Assembly: GCA_012861695.1 (NCBI GenBank)
Contig: JAAOOA010000033.1
Coordinates: forward strand, 13,114,434-13,178,433
DNA length: 64,000 nt
From: Trematomus loennbergii
Lineage: Eukaryota > Chordata > Actinopteri > Perciformes > Nototheniidae
Reading direction: 5' to 3'
Part shown: in pieces, positions 13,022 through 22,165 of the stretch
Numbering within the stretch: the stretch's first letter is position 1
How the letters are laid out: every line of letters starts with the position of its first letter
Program-made: the position numbers and the translations under genes
Notes under the pieces: model-generated
The model's database searches: none
The model's input: only the letters and a program-made list of their open reading frames with translations
What the model was told of the DNA's origin: nothing

Positions 13022-13067
13022 AGACACTGATGATGGCGGGAAAAACACACAAGGGGAGGAAGAAACC
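13022..13067. repeat. 46-bp piece shared with the Gypsy LTR at 15 kb
   Basis: These 46 bases, beginning CAGACACTGATGATGG, match 15047-15092 with one difference. The second copy lies inside the Gypsy-like LTR starting at 14679, so this is probably a fragment of a related LTR. Sequence on either side does not continue the match. Confidence 0.6.
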
Positions 13068-13130
13068 ATTGAGACAAAATCTCATTTACAATGCTGACCT
13101 GGCCAAGAAGGCAGCAACGTTACACGTTCT
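13064..13130 (-). repeat. LINE 3' end-like fragment
   Basis: On the minus strand the segment reads CTTGGCCAGGTCAGC, then TTGTAAATGAGA, then TCTCAATGG. This order is typical of a widely dispersed fish LINE 3' end (CTTGGCCAGG ... AGATTTTTAATCTCAATGG). No coding region is attached. The assignment rests on memory of that consensus and was not searched. Confidence 0.45.
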
Positions 13131-14082
13131 TACACATAACACAGACATATGAAAATACAGAAAACACAACTAAGTAAACAAAAAGAAGAAAAGCAGCCAC
13201 TACATTGTGCACATTTGGGACAGTAAGAAAGGTACACTACTTATTACTGCAAGAGCAGCTGGTGGAAAGGACCTCAGACAACTTCAATTTAAAACAGGCT
13301 ATAGGGACAAGTGCCATCAGTTTGAGGCTTGATTGAATAACATTAATTAAAAATAAATCATACTATCAAAATACTACAACGAATGAAAATAAGCTTGAGA
13401 TAATTGAAACGATGGTTTAAATAAGTTCTAATAGGCTATTGTTGTTTTTAGATTTAGAATTAAATGTATTTCTGGCGTTGCTAATGACGACCTTACTACC
13501 CGCGAACGATTAGCGAACGTTGCAAGCAAGCTAAAGAAAGAAGAAAGCTGAATGATGTTGTGAGAGAGGTACAGAGGAGAATATTACCAGCGAAAGTGAA
13601 CAAGTGAATGAGTAGGAGGACAGTCATCAACCGAGCACAAGCGCAGGCTCCGCCAGCAACGCAAAAGTGATATGCACAGCCACAACGCTGTGATGGAAGA
13701 GAGAAGTGACTCAGGAAGAAGGCATTTGCACAAAGAATGGAGAGAAGGTTGTGACCGAGGTCAAAAGCTGAAAAAGCACACACTTGTCCTCAATTGTTAT
13801 CTTTTTTCTTTTCTTTTTTACTTTGCCACCACAGAAATGGCAATAGCAAACATCAGCAGACTGAAGATGAGCTATTAGCCCTTAGGCTCATCTGCTCCTG
13901 GAGGCTTTCATTATTATTGTGGAACTGAATTTCCAATAGGACATTTTCTGTTACAATGTAGGTTGTTGCAGGAGGCCTACATTCAAACTTTGGTATAGTC
14001 CAGGAAATGACATGTGTGTACAGTTGACATTTGTTGTGTGAGAATAAGTTATTATTTTTGTTCTTTATATTCTCCCTTGTGG
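13131..14082. other. Non-coding DNA
   Basis: I see no gene, RNA gene or classified repeat. Open frames here are short and of biased composition. Confidence 0.5.
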
Positions 14083-14087
14083 TGTGT

Positions 14088-14127
<40 letters not shown>
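14083..14127. repeat. (GA)n microsatellite
   Basis: An uninterrupted GA dinucleotide run of about 20 units follows a GTGTGTGAGTGA lead-in. Confidence 0.95.
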
Positions 14128-14130
<3 letters not shown>

Positions 14131-14239
14131 CCCTTTGTACATGTAGCTGTGGCTGACAATAAATAATGTTATTATGAATATATTTGCCTCCGAGTCCTGC
14201 ATGAACTGTGCATAGACTGTATTTTAACATTGGTCATAG

Positions 14240-14305
14240 GGTGGTACTCGGAGAGCCAACTATTTTCTCAGGTGGTACTTGGTGTAAAAAGGTTGAGAAC
14301 CACTG
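14240..14305. mobile_element. hAT element end inserted in Gypsy gag
   Basis: The segment ends GGTTGAGAACCACTG at 14305, the reverse complement of the CAGTGGTTCTCAA start shared by many hAT elements (another copy starts at 63383). It abuts the Gypsy gag frame directly, so it interrupts that gene. The other end of the element was not found; the left boundary given is approximate. Confidence 0.65.
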
Positions 14306-14661
14306 GTGTAGATCACACTGGACCAGAACGTTCTGCAGTTTCCAGACTCCCCGGAAAACCTCTTTGGTGATGCCAACCGAAATGGAACAAATGCTGAGCG
14401 AACCTCGGCCTGGCCAGCTGCAGGATCGACGGGAGCTGGCGCCGTCGGCACATCTGGAGTCTCTAGACGGGTGAGGATCTGTTGAAGCTGTGTCGCCAGC
14501 TGATTGACCTGTGCGGTTACGGCGGTCTGAAAACCCTCCTGGCGGTCCAACAAACCTCTTACTCCGTGCCCAATAGCTGTTAGCTGCTCTTGATGCTGGT
14601 GAATTAAACTGCCTTGGGTAAACAATGCAGTCTGGAGCGCTTTTGGGTCGGCTGGGTCCAT
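14306..14661 (-). pseudogene. Gypsy-type gag, N-terminal fragment
   Basis: The minus-strand frame starts at 14661 with MDPADPKALQTAL, the style of start seen in fish Gypsy (Ty3-like) Gag proteins. It continues with a Gln-rich helical region and a Pro/Ala-rich linker, then reaches FSGESGNCRTF. The next Gag residues, LVQCDLH, are present but in another frame, which shows a single-base frameshift near 14330. Directly after that the gene is cut by a hAT element. The start lies 18 bases downstream of the LTR end at 14679. No protease, reverse transcriptase or integrase follows, so this is a truncated, dead copy. Confidence 0.8.
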
Positions 14662-14678
14662 TGTTGGTCAGTTCGTTC

Positions 14679-15190
14679 TGTCACGACCTCATACAAACTG
14701 ATGAACCCAAATGCACGACCCAGAGACAAAGTCTTGAATGTAGCTAAATGTATTTTTAATTCCAAAGATCAGGTAATCCCTCTTAACAGAGTAGGTACTG
14801 GCATAAACAAAAAGCGCTCACAAGGAGGAAAAAACTAAGCATAACAAAAAGAGAACTTAAGAAAAACTTAAGCCTACAAAATTAACAACAAAACCTGACA
14901 TGAGTGAAAGCGATCCTTTCTGAGCTGAGGCATGGCACGACCATTCGGGGAAACAAACAAGACGAACTGACCAGGACAGGGGAGGGACAGGACTATTTAA
15001 ACATGAGGTGAGTGGGAACAGGTGGAAACAATCAGGGGCGGGGCAGACACTGATGATGGTGGGAAAAACACACAAGGGGAGGAAGAAACAGGGCCTGAAA
15101 TGAAAGACAAGAGGTAAGTACAAAATAAAACAGGAAATGACAGACAAAATACATAAACATAACCAACACATTTGACTAGACACAACACAG
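14679..15190 (-). mobile_element. Gypsy-like LTR
   Basis: Reading on the minus strand, the LTR ends GGTCGTGACA at 14679, followed by GAACGAACTGACC and then the gag ATG. The same geometry is seen in the intact LTR element at 20044-22160, whose LTR shares CCAAATGCA near this end. The other LTR boundary is not clear; 15190 is an estimate. A TATTTAAACAT motif at about 14994-15004 could be part of its promoter on either strand. Confidence 0.65.
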
Positions 15191-16025
15191 GCTCTAAACA
15201 TGTTGTTTGACTTGGGAGGCTCTGTGGAAACACAACAACCAGCAAAGTATAGCTTTACCTTCAAATTGGGCATTCAAATTGGTGATAAGTTAGCTTTTGG
15301 CAAAAAACAAGTACCACACTTGTTTTCCATTTCCATTGTTAACAGCGTAAGCACAATTGTATTTTGGTAGATTATAACCTAAATCTGTGTTTGTTAATAT
15401 CCACTCATTAGGATAAATGCAAATTATCAATAATTTGAATTGAAAAAAATATGAATATTTGTTCACACGTTCTAAATGATCTATTTCATAAGCATTTCAG
15501 AAAGCCTTCTTCGCCTCTCTCGATAACTGTTATGTTAGGAATGTATGGAGAACATAGATCAGTTACATTTTTTGCATGAGGAAGAAATTAGCAGCTTCAA
15601 TCTTTGGTGCTTTGCCAAGGTGTCTGTAAATGTATCTAACACCCTGGAAAGACAAGCTAAACATGCCGTAATGGACAGACTGTAATTTGAAGCTTATTGA
15701 TTTTTTTTTGTAAATTTCATTAAGAGGATTAAGCTAGTAGTGACTGGATGAAACCAAGTAGTGTTTTCTAATACATGCTTTTGAGACACATTGTACTTGA
15801 GTTATGTCAAGAGAGCGGTTTATTAATCCGTTTTCTTTTTTCCCATATAATGTAGGATTTGAGTCACTGTTTCTGGAAGTCATACTTCAATGAGCCCAAT
15901 AAAAACACGTTATCTCCCAAAGCAGAGACACTATCCTGCATGTCCTAACCACACAAACTACAGGGACTTTACAAATGTACTTAACCAAAGTATGATAAAT
16001 ACAACACAATTTGTAAGCAGGATCA
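15191..16025. other. Non-coding DNA
   Basis: AT-rich sequence without a recognised gene or repeat; no open frame longer than about 40 codons outside the dinucleotide array that follows. Confidence 0.5.
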
Positions 16026-16080
16026 CACACACACACCACACACACACAACACACCACCTCACCACACACACACACACACA

Positions 16081-16137
<57 letters not shown>
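16026..16137. repeat. (CA)n microsatellite
   Basis: An interrupted CA array with CACCA breaks in the first half, then a long pure run. It makes spurious His/Thr-rich and Cys/Val-rich open frames on the two strands. Confidence 0.97.
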
Positions 16138-16139
<2 letters not shown>

Positions 16140-16380
16140 TAAACTACTCTGGGCTGAGAGAAGCCACAGTTGCTGCAGGCACATAGGTACCCTCACACAA
16201 CACACTTACAGTAGGCAGTCACAATTTTTACAGGCTCCCACTACCTGTTAGCATCTGGCATCTGTTAGCATCTAGCTCTCCTCTTACAAACATTTAGCCA
16301 TCCCTGCTTATACAACATCTTGACGCAGTTTGGCATTGGTGCATGGGACAGTAATTGCCCTAAACCTTTCACACTCAAGA

Positions 16381-16436
16381 ATGCCATCAAAACACCCTGA
16401 GGATGTGCTACTTCAAATAGCTAATAAACAGATAAC
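16381..16436 (+). pseudogene. L2 ORF1 N-terminal piece
   Basis: An ATG at 16381 opens a frame reading MPSKHPEDVLLQIANKQIT. The frame is cut by the hAT insertion at 16437. When the hAT and one copy of its 8-bp target duplication are removed, the frame continues without a break at 18313 as DLKEDIRRLSDKLKEW. The combined stretch has the heptad-like Leu/Ile spacing of a coiled coil, the usual N-terminal feature of LINE ORF1 proteins. A stop follows at about 18364, and the remaining ORF1 is in another frame. Confidence 0.7.
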
Positions 16437-16531
16437 TAGGGTTGGGAACCGAAACTCGGTTCCAGATGAGAACCGATAAGGAAATGCCGGGTACCGGGTA
16501 CCCATACAAACACAATTTCGGTTCTGCTTAA

Positions 16532-17688
16532 CGTGTTAAGCACCAAGCCTGTTTTTCATGTTTCAGGCTCGAAAATGACATGCCCAAAACAAATGACTAC
16601 TACTTAACTTCTAAAAGGGTTATATGAATAATTTATTTTATCAAAGCAAGGTTACATCTGTGAGTTGGATGTAGAAGTGTCAGAATCAATATAGATGTTT
16701 TTTATTTTAAAGAAATTCAGAATTTACATAGTAAAAAACTGTAAATTATAGTGTCCATCCAAAAATTCTTTTTTACTTATAGTGAAAACTACCCTTGGAT
16801 GATGGGTTAGTAGACTAAAAGCTTTAGGAATCCAAAGTACAACATATAATAAGTACCCTGTATCAGATTGATGCAAACAAGTGACATTTTACCTTTTTAG
16901 AGAGGTTTAGCCAAAACCACTCCACCTCCGAGGTGATTTGGGTGAAAATGTTTTTTTTTCCATATCTCTGGCCCCCCTTGGTCAATTGTGATGGTTGACA
17001 CCTCTTTCTGACGTTAGAGCCAATAGAATCGAAGGGGAGTCCCCCACACCACACGTTGTGAAGAGAAGAGGTGGGGCTTCGCGCATGTAATTTTGCATCA
17101 GAGTGGACCTATCTCTAGCTCTGACATTTGGAAACGAAAAAGCAGTTTTATTGCTTATGGATTATCAGAAATCATTTCAAAGAGGACACAGACACATTGG
17201 ATTAACCTATGGATTAACTGCAGCATCGTTTTTTTATCGTTTTAATGCCATTGAAGACCAGTTTTGACCAAGGTAAGCCATGTTAGCGTTCTAGCTACCT
17301 AGCTCCACATGTTCTGATGTACGCTTTCGTTTATAGCGTCGCAAATGTTTATCACTGAGTGTTGAGGTTTTTTACACAGATTTTGTGTCTCCAGGAGATG
17401 CTAATCAATGGGTTGGCTGTGCATCTAGGATAAGTAATAAGGGAGTTATGAGTGAGTTTAGGTGCAGTTTTAGGTTACATTTTTTGCTCGTGGGTAATTC
17501 AGAGGCTGAGTGTTAGCATTGTGGGTTTTCTTTGGAAAAAAAAATGTAAAAGATCAGTTAGCTGAGTTTCTTCCCGTTACATGGATATAAAACATTCATA
17601 GTTTATTAAATATTAAGATTCCTTAGACGTTGTTTCCTGCAAATGACGCGTGTATCCGCCCGGTACCGGGGGGGCGGTGCGTAACAGG
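16532..17688. mobile_element. TTAA-flanked (piggyBac-like) non-autonomous element, copy 1
   Basis: TTAA occurs at both borders (16528-16531 and 17689-17692), and the inner ends form a 13-bp inverted repeat: CGTGTTAAGCACC on the left and, reverse complemented, CCTGTTACGCACC on the right (11 of 13 match). This TTAA duplication is typical of piggyBac and also of Kolobok elements. There is no open frame of transposase size. Near-full-length and partial relatives lie at 36970-38142 and 44715-45125, so the boundaries are supported by comparison. It sits inside the hAT element and is therefore younger than it. Confidence 0.85.
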
Positions 17689-17714
17689 TTAACGGTTCCT
17701 AAACGCGGTAGACC

Positions 17715-17780
17715 CTGTATTCCACCGGGTCCGTCTGCGCCGCGGGTCCGTCTGCGCCGCGGTGACCCGGTGGAATACAG
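17715..17780. repeat. Perfect 17-bp inverted repeat around a GC-rich direct repeat
   Basis: The arm CTGTATTCCACCGGGTC at 17715-17731 is matched exactly by its reverse complement at 17764-17780. The loop is GC-rich and contains two copies of GTCCGTCTGCGCCGC. It lies inside the hAT element, next to the inner TTAA element, and may be an internal hairpin of that transposon. Confidence 0.85.
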
Positions 17781-18357
17781 TATATCCACTGGCCATGATC
17801 TGTGTGTTCTGGAGAATCACAGAACGTCCGGTCGTCGCGGGCCGTTGACGGCCGGCACCGCCCCTTAATTTTTTTAAACGGCATCATGTAAGTTGCGCTG
17901 ACAGGCGACAGAGGTCCACAGTTGCCCCGCAGCGGGGCTCCCCCCGCCCTCCCGTAAGAGTTCACGAGCTCAGTCACGGTAAACGCTCTAAAGTGAGGCT
18001 CCACTACACTAAAAAAGAAAAAGACAAGGCACAGTGTAATGCCTGTTAATAGCTTGCCACACGCATAGCTCAGTTAAAATAAAGCACAGCTATTGTGCAA
18101 TACATTTGTATTGTATGTATATTTTTTATTTGTAAAAATGTCAGTTAAAGCTTAAAAGAATAAAGATATTTTTGTTATCTAAATGTTTGACCTCTTTCTT
18201 TTTACAATTTTGGAATCGAAACGGGGGATCGATAAAACTGGAATCGATAAGTAGAACCGGAATCGGAATCGGAATCGATACATTTCAAACGATACCCATC
18301 CCTACAGATAACAGACCTTAAGGAGGATATCCGACGGCTTTCTGACAAGCTAAAAGA

Positions 18358-19095
18358 ATGGAGGTAGCATCGGTGCAGTCTGAACAGCTTGCCTCGTTCA
18401 GTACAACTATCCATGACACAGTTCTGTGGGATCCTTCCACCTGTCCACAGCCTTCCGACAGCTCGACACCTAGCCACCAGCAGTCGTGGTCTGAAGTGGT
18501 GCGCAGGAGCTTTTTGAATGGGGTAACTTCACCGCCTCGCCTGGGCCTTCGGAACCGCTTCGCGGCCCTGTCCGACAATCCGGTCCATCCAGTTGATGCT
18601 CCCGCGGCACTGACCCGTCCAGATGATCCGGCACGTCCAGCTGGTGCTCCCGCGGCGCTGGCCCGTCCAGCTGGTGCTCCCGCGGCGCTGGCCCGTCCAG
18701 ATGAGCCTGCCCGTCCAGCTGATGCTCCCGCGGTACCGACCCGTCCAGATCTGCACCCTGCCGCCTCTCCGCCTCTGTCGCCTCTGCAACTTCTGCCGGC
18801 AGCCGACAGCATTTGTGCTGCTACCCAGGCCACTGTGGAGTCAACTCGGCGTCCCTCATCCCATCCGGCGACCACCTCTTCATGTCGCAGACTCCTCAAA
18901 GAGGCCGTGCTGAGACACTCGGGAAGTTTTTCGGGCCCTGAGCCGGCAAGGAAATGCTCTCCGAGGCGAGCCCAGCTGTTCCTGCACGGTCACCACATCC
19001 TCAATCACCGGCACCTCCTCGTCCCCATCTCGCTCTCTGGCGCCACCCAACGACCAGAGGCTTCTATGCCAGTACAGCGACCATTTCTGTTTTAA
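18358..19095 (+). pseudogene. L2 ORF1 main part
   Basis: The frame contains SWSEVVRRSF and LGLRNRFAALSD, motifs common in ORF1 of fish L2-type LINEs. Between about residues 80 and 125 lies a Pro/Ala-rich tandem repeat of about 10 residues (ARPAGAPAAL and variants), encoded by an imperfect 30-bp DNA repeat. The natural ORF1 start is upstream at 16381; this frame is reached only after a frameshift, so the ATG at 18358 is not the original start. In LINEs this protein binds the element's RNA. The piece ends at a stop at 19095, before the endonuclease domain. Confidence 0.75.
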
Positions 19096-19153
19096 CCAAC
19101 ATACACAGAAGGTTGGTGACTCATGTTGGAAAAGAAAGTCCAAAAGGATCTGT

Positions 19154-20038
19154 TTGAGTTTGTCGAATTTAACAGAAGTTCTGCGTGCTCCACGGTCTAT
19201 CACGGGCGGTCAGAGTGATAGTATATCAAACACATTTAAACTGGCTCTATTAAATGTCAGGTCTTTAGCAGGTAAATCGTTTTTAATCAATGATTTTATC
19301 ACCCAGCACAATCTGGATTTTATGTTTTTAACTGAAACTTGGTTAGACCAAAACAACAGTGCAGCTGTTCTTATAGAATCAACCCCTCCCAACTTTAGTT
19401 TTATGAGTCAGGCAAGACTGCATAAGAAAGGGGGTGGAGTAGCTATTTTGTGTAATGACTTATTTCAATGCAAGCAGACTATGTATGGAAACTTTGCTTC
19501 TTTTGAATATGTGGCCCTGCAGTTGAAATGCTCCTATAGAGCTCTTTTCCTAAACATCTATAGACCACCCAAATACTGTGCAAGCTTTTTTGATGATTTT
19601 ACTGAACTGCTGTCTATAATGTGTATTGACTTTGACCGTTTAATCATCGTTGGTAATTTTAATATCCATGTTGACAATCCCCAGGACAGAGGGGCTAAAG
19701 AACTGTTTTGTGTTATCGACAATTTTGGACTGACTCAGCATGTCAAGGGTCCGGCGCACAATAAGGGGCACACCCTGGACCTAATTGTATCAAAGGGTCT
19801 GAACATTTCTAAGCTTGTGGTGACTGATGTAGCGCTCTCCGATCATTCCTGTGTTTAATTTGAGAGCTCTATTACCGTCCATACAATTGTTAAGAAAGAG
19901 GTAACCACTAGATGTCACTTAACTGAAAATGCAGAGGAAATGTTTGCTCAGATTTTTACTCCCTCAAATGCCCATGCTAACTTCTCAGTAAATGAGCTAG
20001 TTGATCATTTAATTCCAAAATAACAAATGTCATGGATA
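19154..20038 (+). pseudogene. L2 ORF2, endonuclease domain
   Basis: An AP-type endonuclease of the LINE family, which nicks target DNA for reverse transcription, is readable from about 19232. The blocks in order are LALLNVRSLAGK (catalytic Asn), FLTETWL (catalytic Glu), GGGVAIL, YRPPK, IVGNFNIH, HTLDLIV and SDHSC. The IVGNFNIH block normally reads GDFN, so the catalytic Asp is Asn here (codon at 19655-19657). A stop at 19856 ends the frame right after SDH, and the linker to the reverse transcriptase continues with a further stop until the LTR element cuts it at 20043. No ATG begins this frame. The domain is certain; activity is excluded. Confidence 0.88.
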
Positions 20039-20043
20039 CCATC

Positions 20044-20409
20044 TGTCAGGGTTGAGTAAGCAGGCAGGACCCAAATGCAGATTTCCAAGAATATCCCTTT
20101 AATCCAAGGTACAAAGTAGAACACAGAACACTACCCTGTGACACACAGTCAAATAAAACAATGAACCAACAATGACAGACAGAAGAACCAGAACTAAAAT
20201 ACACACAAGACCAATCACACAAACAAGACACAGGTGAGGAGGGAGGAGAAAACACAGGGGCACCAGGTGAACACAATCGGGCAATCAGGCAGGAGGGAAC
20301 ACAGACACAGGAAGCAACAGGCAAGACGGTGGTGAACACTTTTCAAAACAAAACAGGAAACCAAAGACAGAAAAAGACAAGACAAACACAACACAGACAG
20401 ATCGTGACA
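20044..20409 (-). repeat. 3' LTR of the minisatellite LTR element
   Basis: On the minus strand this is the downstream LTR, preceded by the polypurine tract at 20410-20424. It begins TGTCACGATC and ends CCCTGACA, the TG...CA termini of LTRs. The other LTR at 21795 is about 99% identical. Confidence 0.92.
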
Positions 20410-20420
20410 GTACCCCCCCC

Positions 20421-21776
20421 TCAAGGGACGGATCCCAGACGTCCCAAAAAGTCCCAAAAAGTCCAAAACATTCCAGCAGGGTGGGTGGAGGGGGTCTGGA
20501 GGAGGGACGCACAACCAGGACCAACAGGGTGGGTGGAGGGGGTCCGGAGGACGGGCCTGGAAGGGGTCCCGGGCGGACGGCCCGGGGGCAAGGCAGAGTC
20601 CAAAAAGGGGCGAAGGCCACATCGGGCGAACTCAGGGACCCGGGCATGAGAGCGAAGGCAGTGGTTGGGAGAGTCAGGAGGCCGGGCTCGAGGGCGAAGG
20701 CCACAGCGGGCGAACTCAGGGACCCGGGCATGAGAGCGAAGGCAGTGGTTGGAAGAGTCAGGAGGCCGGGCTCGAGGGCGAAGACCACGGCTGGGGAACT
20801 CAGGAGACCGGGCTTGAGGGCGAAGACCGCGGCACTCAGGGAGCCGGGCTCGAAGGTCAAGACGGGACAGCTCCGGAGGACGAGCAGAAAGGCGCCGACG
20901 GGACAGCTCCGGAGACCGGGCAGGAAAGTGCCGACGGGACAGCTCCGAAGGCCGGGCAGGAAGGCGTCGACAGGACAGCTCCGGAGGCCGGGCAGGAAGG
21001 CGTCGACAGGACAGCTCCGGAGGCCGGGCAGGAAGGCGTCGACGGGACAGCTCCGGAGGCCGGGCAGGAAGGCGTCGACGGGACAGCTCCGGAGGCCGGG
21101 CAGGAAGGCGCCGAAGGGACAGCTCCGGAGGCCGGGCAGGAAGGCGTCGACAGGACAGCTCCGGAGGACGGGCAGGAAGGCGCCGGTGGGACAGCACCGG
21201 AGGCTGGGCAGGAAGGCGCCGACGGGACAGCTCCGGAGGACGGGCAGGAAGGCGCTGACGGGACAGCTCAGGAGGCCGGGCAGGACCCGTTGTCGGCCAG
21301 ACAGGAACCGGAGCCGACGGAACAGGCGCAGACGGGATCCTGGACCTGACATGGACTGGTGTCAATGGGACCCCGGATGGAGCAAGGGCTGGTGTCGACT
21401 GGACCCCCAACGGAACAGGACACAGAGTTGGCAGGACCCCCGGTGGAACCGGTGTCGGCGGGACCCCTAACAGGACAGGATCTGGTGTTGGCAGGAAACC
21501 CGGCGGAGCAGTTGTCGGCGGGACCCCCAACGGGACAGGACAAGGGGTTGGCAGGACCCACAGCGGAACAGGTGTCGGCAGGACCTCCAACGATACTGGA
21601 CGTGGAGTTGGCAGGACCCCCGGCAGGAGAGTTGTCGGCGGGACCCCCAACGGAACAGGACATAGGATTGGCAAGACCCCCGGCAGAAGAGTAGTCGGCG
21701 GAACCCCCAACGAAACAGGACATGGAGTTGGCAAGACCCCCGGCAGAAGAGTAGTCGGCGGGACCTCCAACGGCAC
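20421..21776 (-). CDS. Repeat-encoded Pro/Arg-rich open frame (doubtful)
   Basis: A minus-strand frame of 451 codons starts at 21776 and spans the whole interior of the LTR element. It reads first as 20-residue repeats containing GVPPTTLLPGVLPTP, then as 12-residue repeats of the form RRLPARPPELS, then as a Pro/Arg-rich tail. No domain is visible. Other long frames on the same strand (20285-21352 and 21268-21825) and on the plus strand (20481-21470) overlap it. All arise because the repeat units lack stops and have lengths divisible by three, so none can be preferred on sequence alone. It might be a degenerate Gag-like product or no protein at all. Confidence 0.25.
   Translation of the reverse strand: MPLEVPPTTLLPGVLPTPCPVSLGVPPTTLLPGVLPILCPVPLGVPPTTLLPGVLPTPRPVSLEVLPTPVPLWVLPTPCPVPLGVPPTTAPPGFLPTPDPVLLGVPPTPVPPGVLPTLCPVPLGVQSTPALAPSGVPLTPVHVRSRIPSAPVPSAPVPVWPTTGPARPPELSRQRLPARPPELSRRRLPAQPPVLSHRRLPARPPELSCRRLPARPPELSLRRLPARPPELSRRRLPARPPELSRRRLPARPPELSCRRLPARPPELSCRRLPARPSELSRRHFPARSPELSRRRLSARPPELSRLDLRARLPECRGLRPQARSPEFPSRGLRPRARPPDSSNHCLRSHARVPEFARCGLRPRARPPDSPNHCLRSHARVPEFARCGLRPFLDSALPPGRPPGTPSRPVLRTPSTHPVGPGCASLLQTPSTHPAGMFWTFWDFLGRLGSVP
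20641..20850. repeat. 84-bp tandem repeat (two 42-bp half-units)
   Basis: The GGGCATGAGAGCGAAGGC block at 20642 recurs at 20726, giving an 84-bp period. Each unit splits into two related halves of 42 bp ending in GAGGGCGAAG-like sequence. A partial third unit runs to about 20850. Confidence 0.85.
20861..21287. repeat. 36-bp minisatellite, about 12 units
   Basis: The unit begins GACGGGACAGCTCCGGAGGC and continues with CGGGCAGGAAGGCGTC. About 11 full units and one partial unit follow head to tail with few substitutions. Each unit equals 12 codons. Confidence 0.95.
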
Positions 21777-21794
21777 AGGACATAGGGTTCATTC
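21361..21794. repeat. 60-bp minisatellite, about 7 units
   Basis: The block GTTGGCAGGACCCCCGG recurs at 21427, 21487, 21547, 21607, 21667 and 21727, an exact 60-bp period (20 codons), with a more diverged unit before it. The array ends at the LTR border. Confidence 0.95.
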
Positions 21795-22160
21795 TGTCAG
21801 GGTTGAGTAAGCAGGCAGGACCCAAATGCAGATTTCCAAGAATATCCCTTTAATCCAAGGTACAAAGTAGAACACAGAACACTACCTGTGACACACAGTC
21901 AAATACAAACAATGAACCAACAATGACAGACAGAAGAACCAGAACTAAAATACACACAAGACCAATCACACAAACAAGACACAGGTGAGGAGGGAGGAGA
22001 AAACACAGGGGCACCAGGTGAACACAATCGGGCAATCAGGCAGGAGGGAACACAGACACAGGAAGCAACAGGCAAGACGGGGGTGAACACTTTTCAAAAC
22101 AAAACAGGAACCAAAGACAGAAAAAGACAAGACAAAACACAACACAGACAGATCGTGACA
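21795..22160 (-). repeat. 5' LTR of the minisatellite LTR element
   Basis: On the minus strand this is the upstream LTR, ending CCCTGACA at 21795. The next bases are GAATGAACCCTATG, the place where the primer-binding site should be. The usual TGG start of a tRNA-primed site is absent. Confidence 0.92.
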
Positions 22161-22165
22161 CCATC

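Larger units (their letters stand above)
16437..18304. mobile_element. hAT-type DNA element in L2 ORF1
   Basis: The element runs from TAGGGTTGGGAACCG to CGATACCCATCCCTA, imperfect 15-bp inverted ends. CAGATAAC is repeated exactly at 16429-16436 and 18305-18312, an 8-bp target duplication. No transposase frame is recognisable. About 1.16 kb of the interior (16532-17688) is a separate TTAA-flanked element, so the hAT itself is only about 700 bp and non-autonomous. Near its right end are GGAATCG repeats (18230-18285). Confidence 0.88.
20044..22160 (-). mobile_element. Non-autonomous Gypsy-like LTR retrotransposon made of minisatellites
   Basis: Two LTRs of 366 bp lie at 20044-20409 and 21795-22160, with the 5-bp duplication CCATC at 20039-20043 and 22161-22165. 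The orientation is minus: the LTR starts TGTCACGATC and ends CAACCCTGACA on that strand, and a purine tract TTGAGGGGGGGGTAC sits directly before the LTR at 20409. The LTRs differ by one substitution and four single-base gaps, so insertion is recent. The 1.4-kb interior has no gag, protease, reverse transcriptase or integrase domain. It consists of 84-, 36- and 60-bp tandem repeats and must depend on another element for replication. It interrupts the L2 between endonuclease and reverse transcriptase. Confidence 0.92.

Noticed and set aside
20285..21470. Extra long open frames on both strands of the LTR element interior
   Set aside because: They exist because the minisatellite units have no stops and are multiples of three; only the longest frame on the coding strand is listed, and with low confidence.
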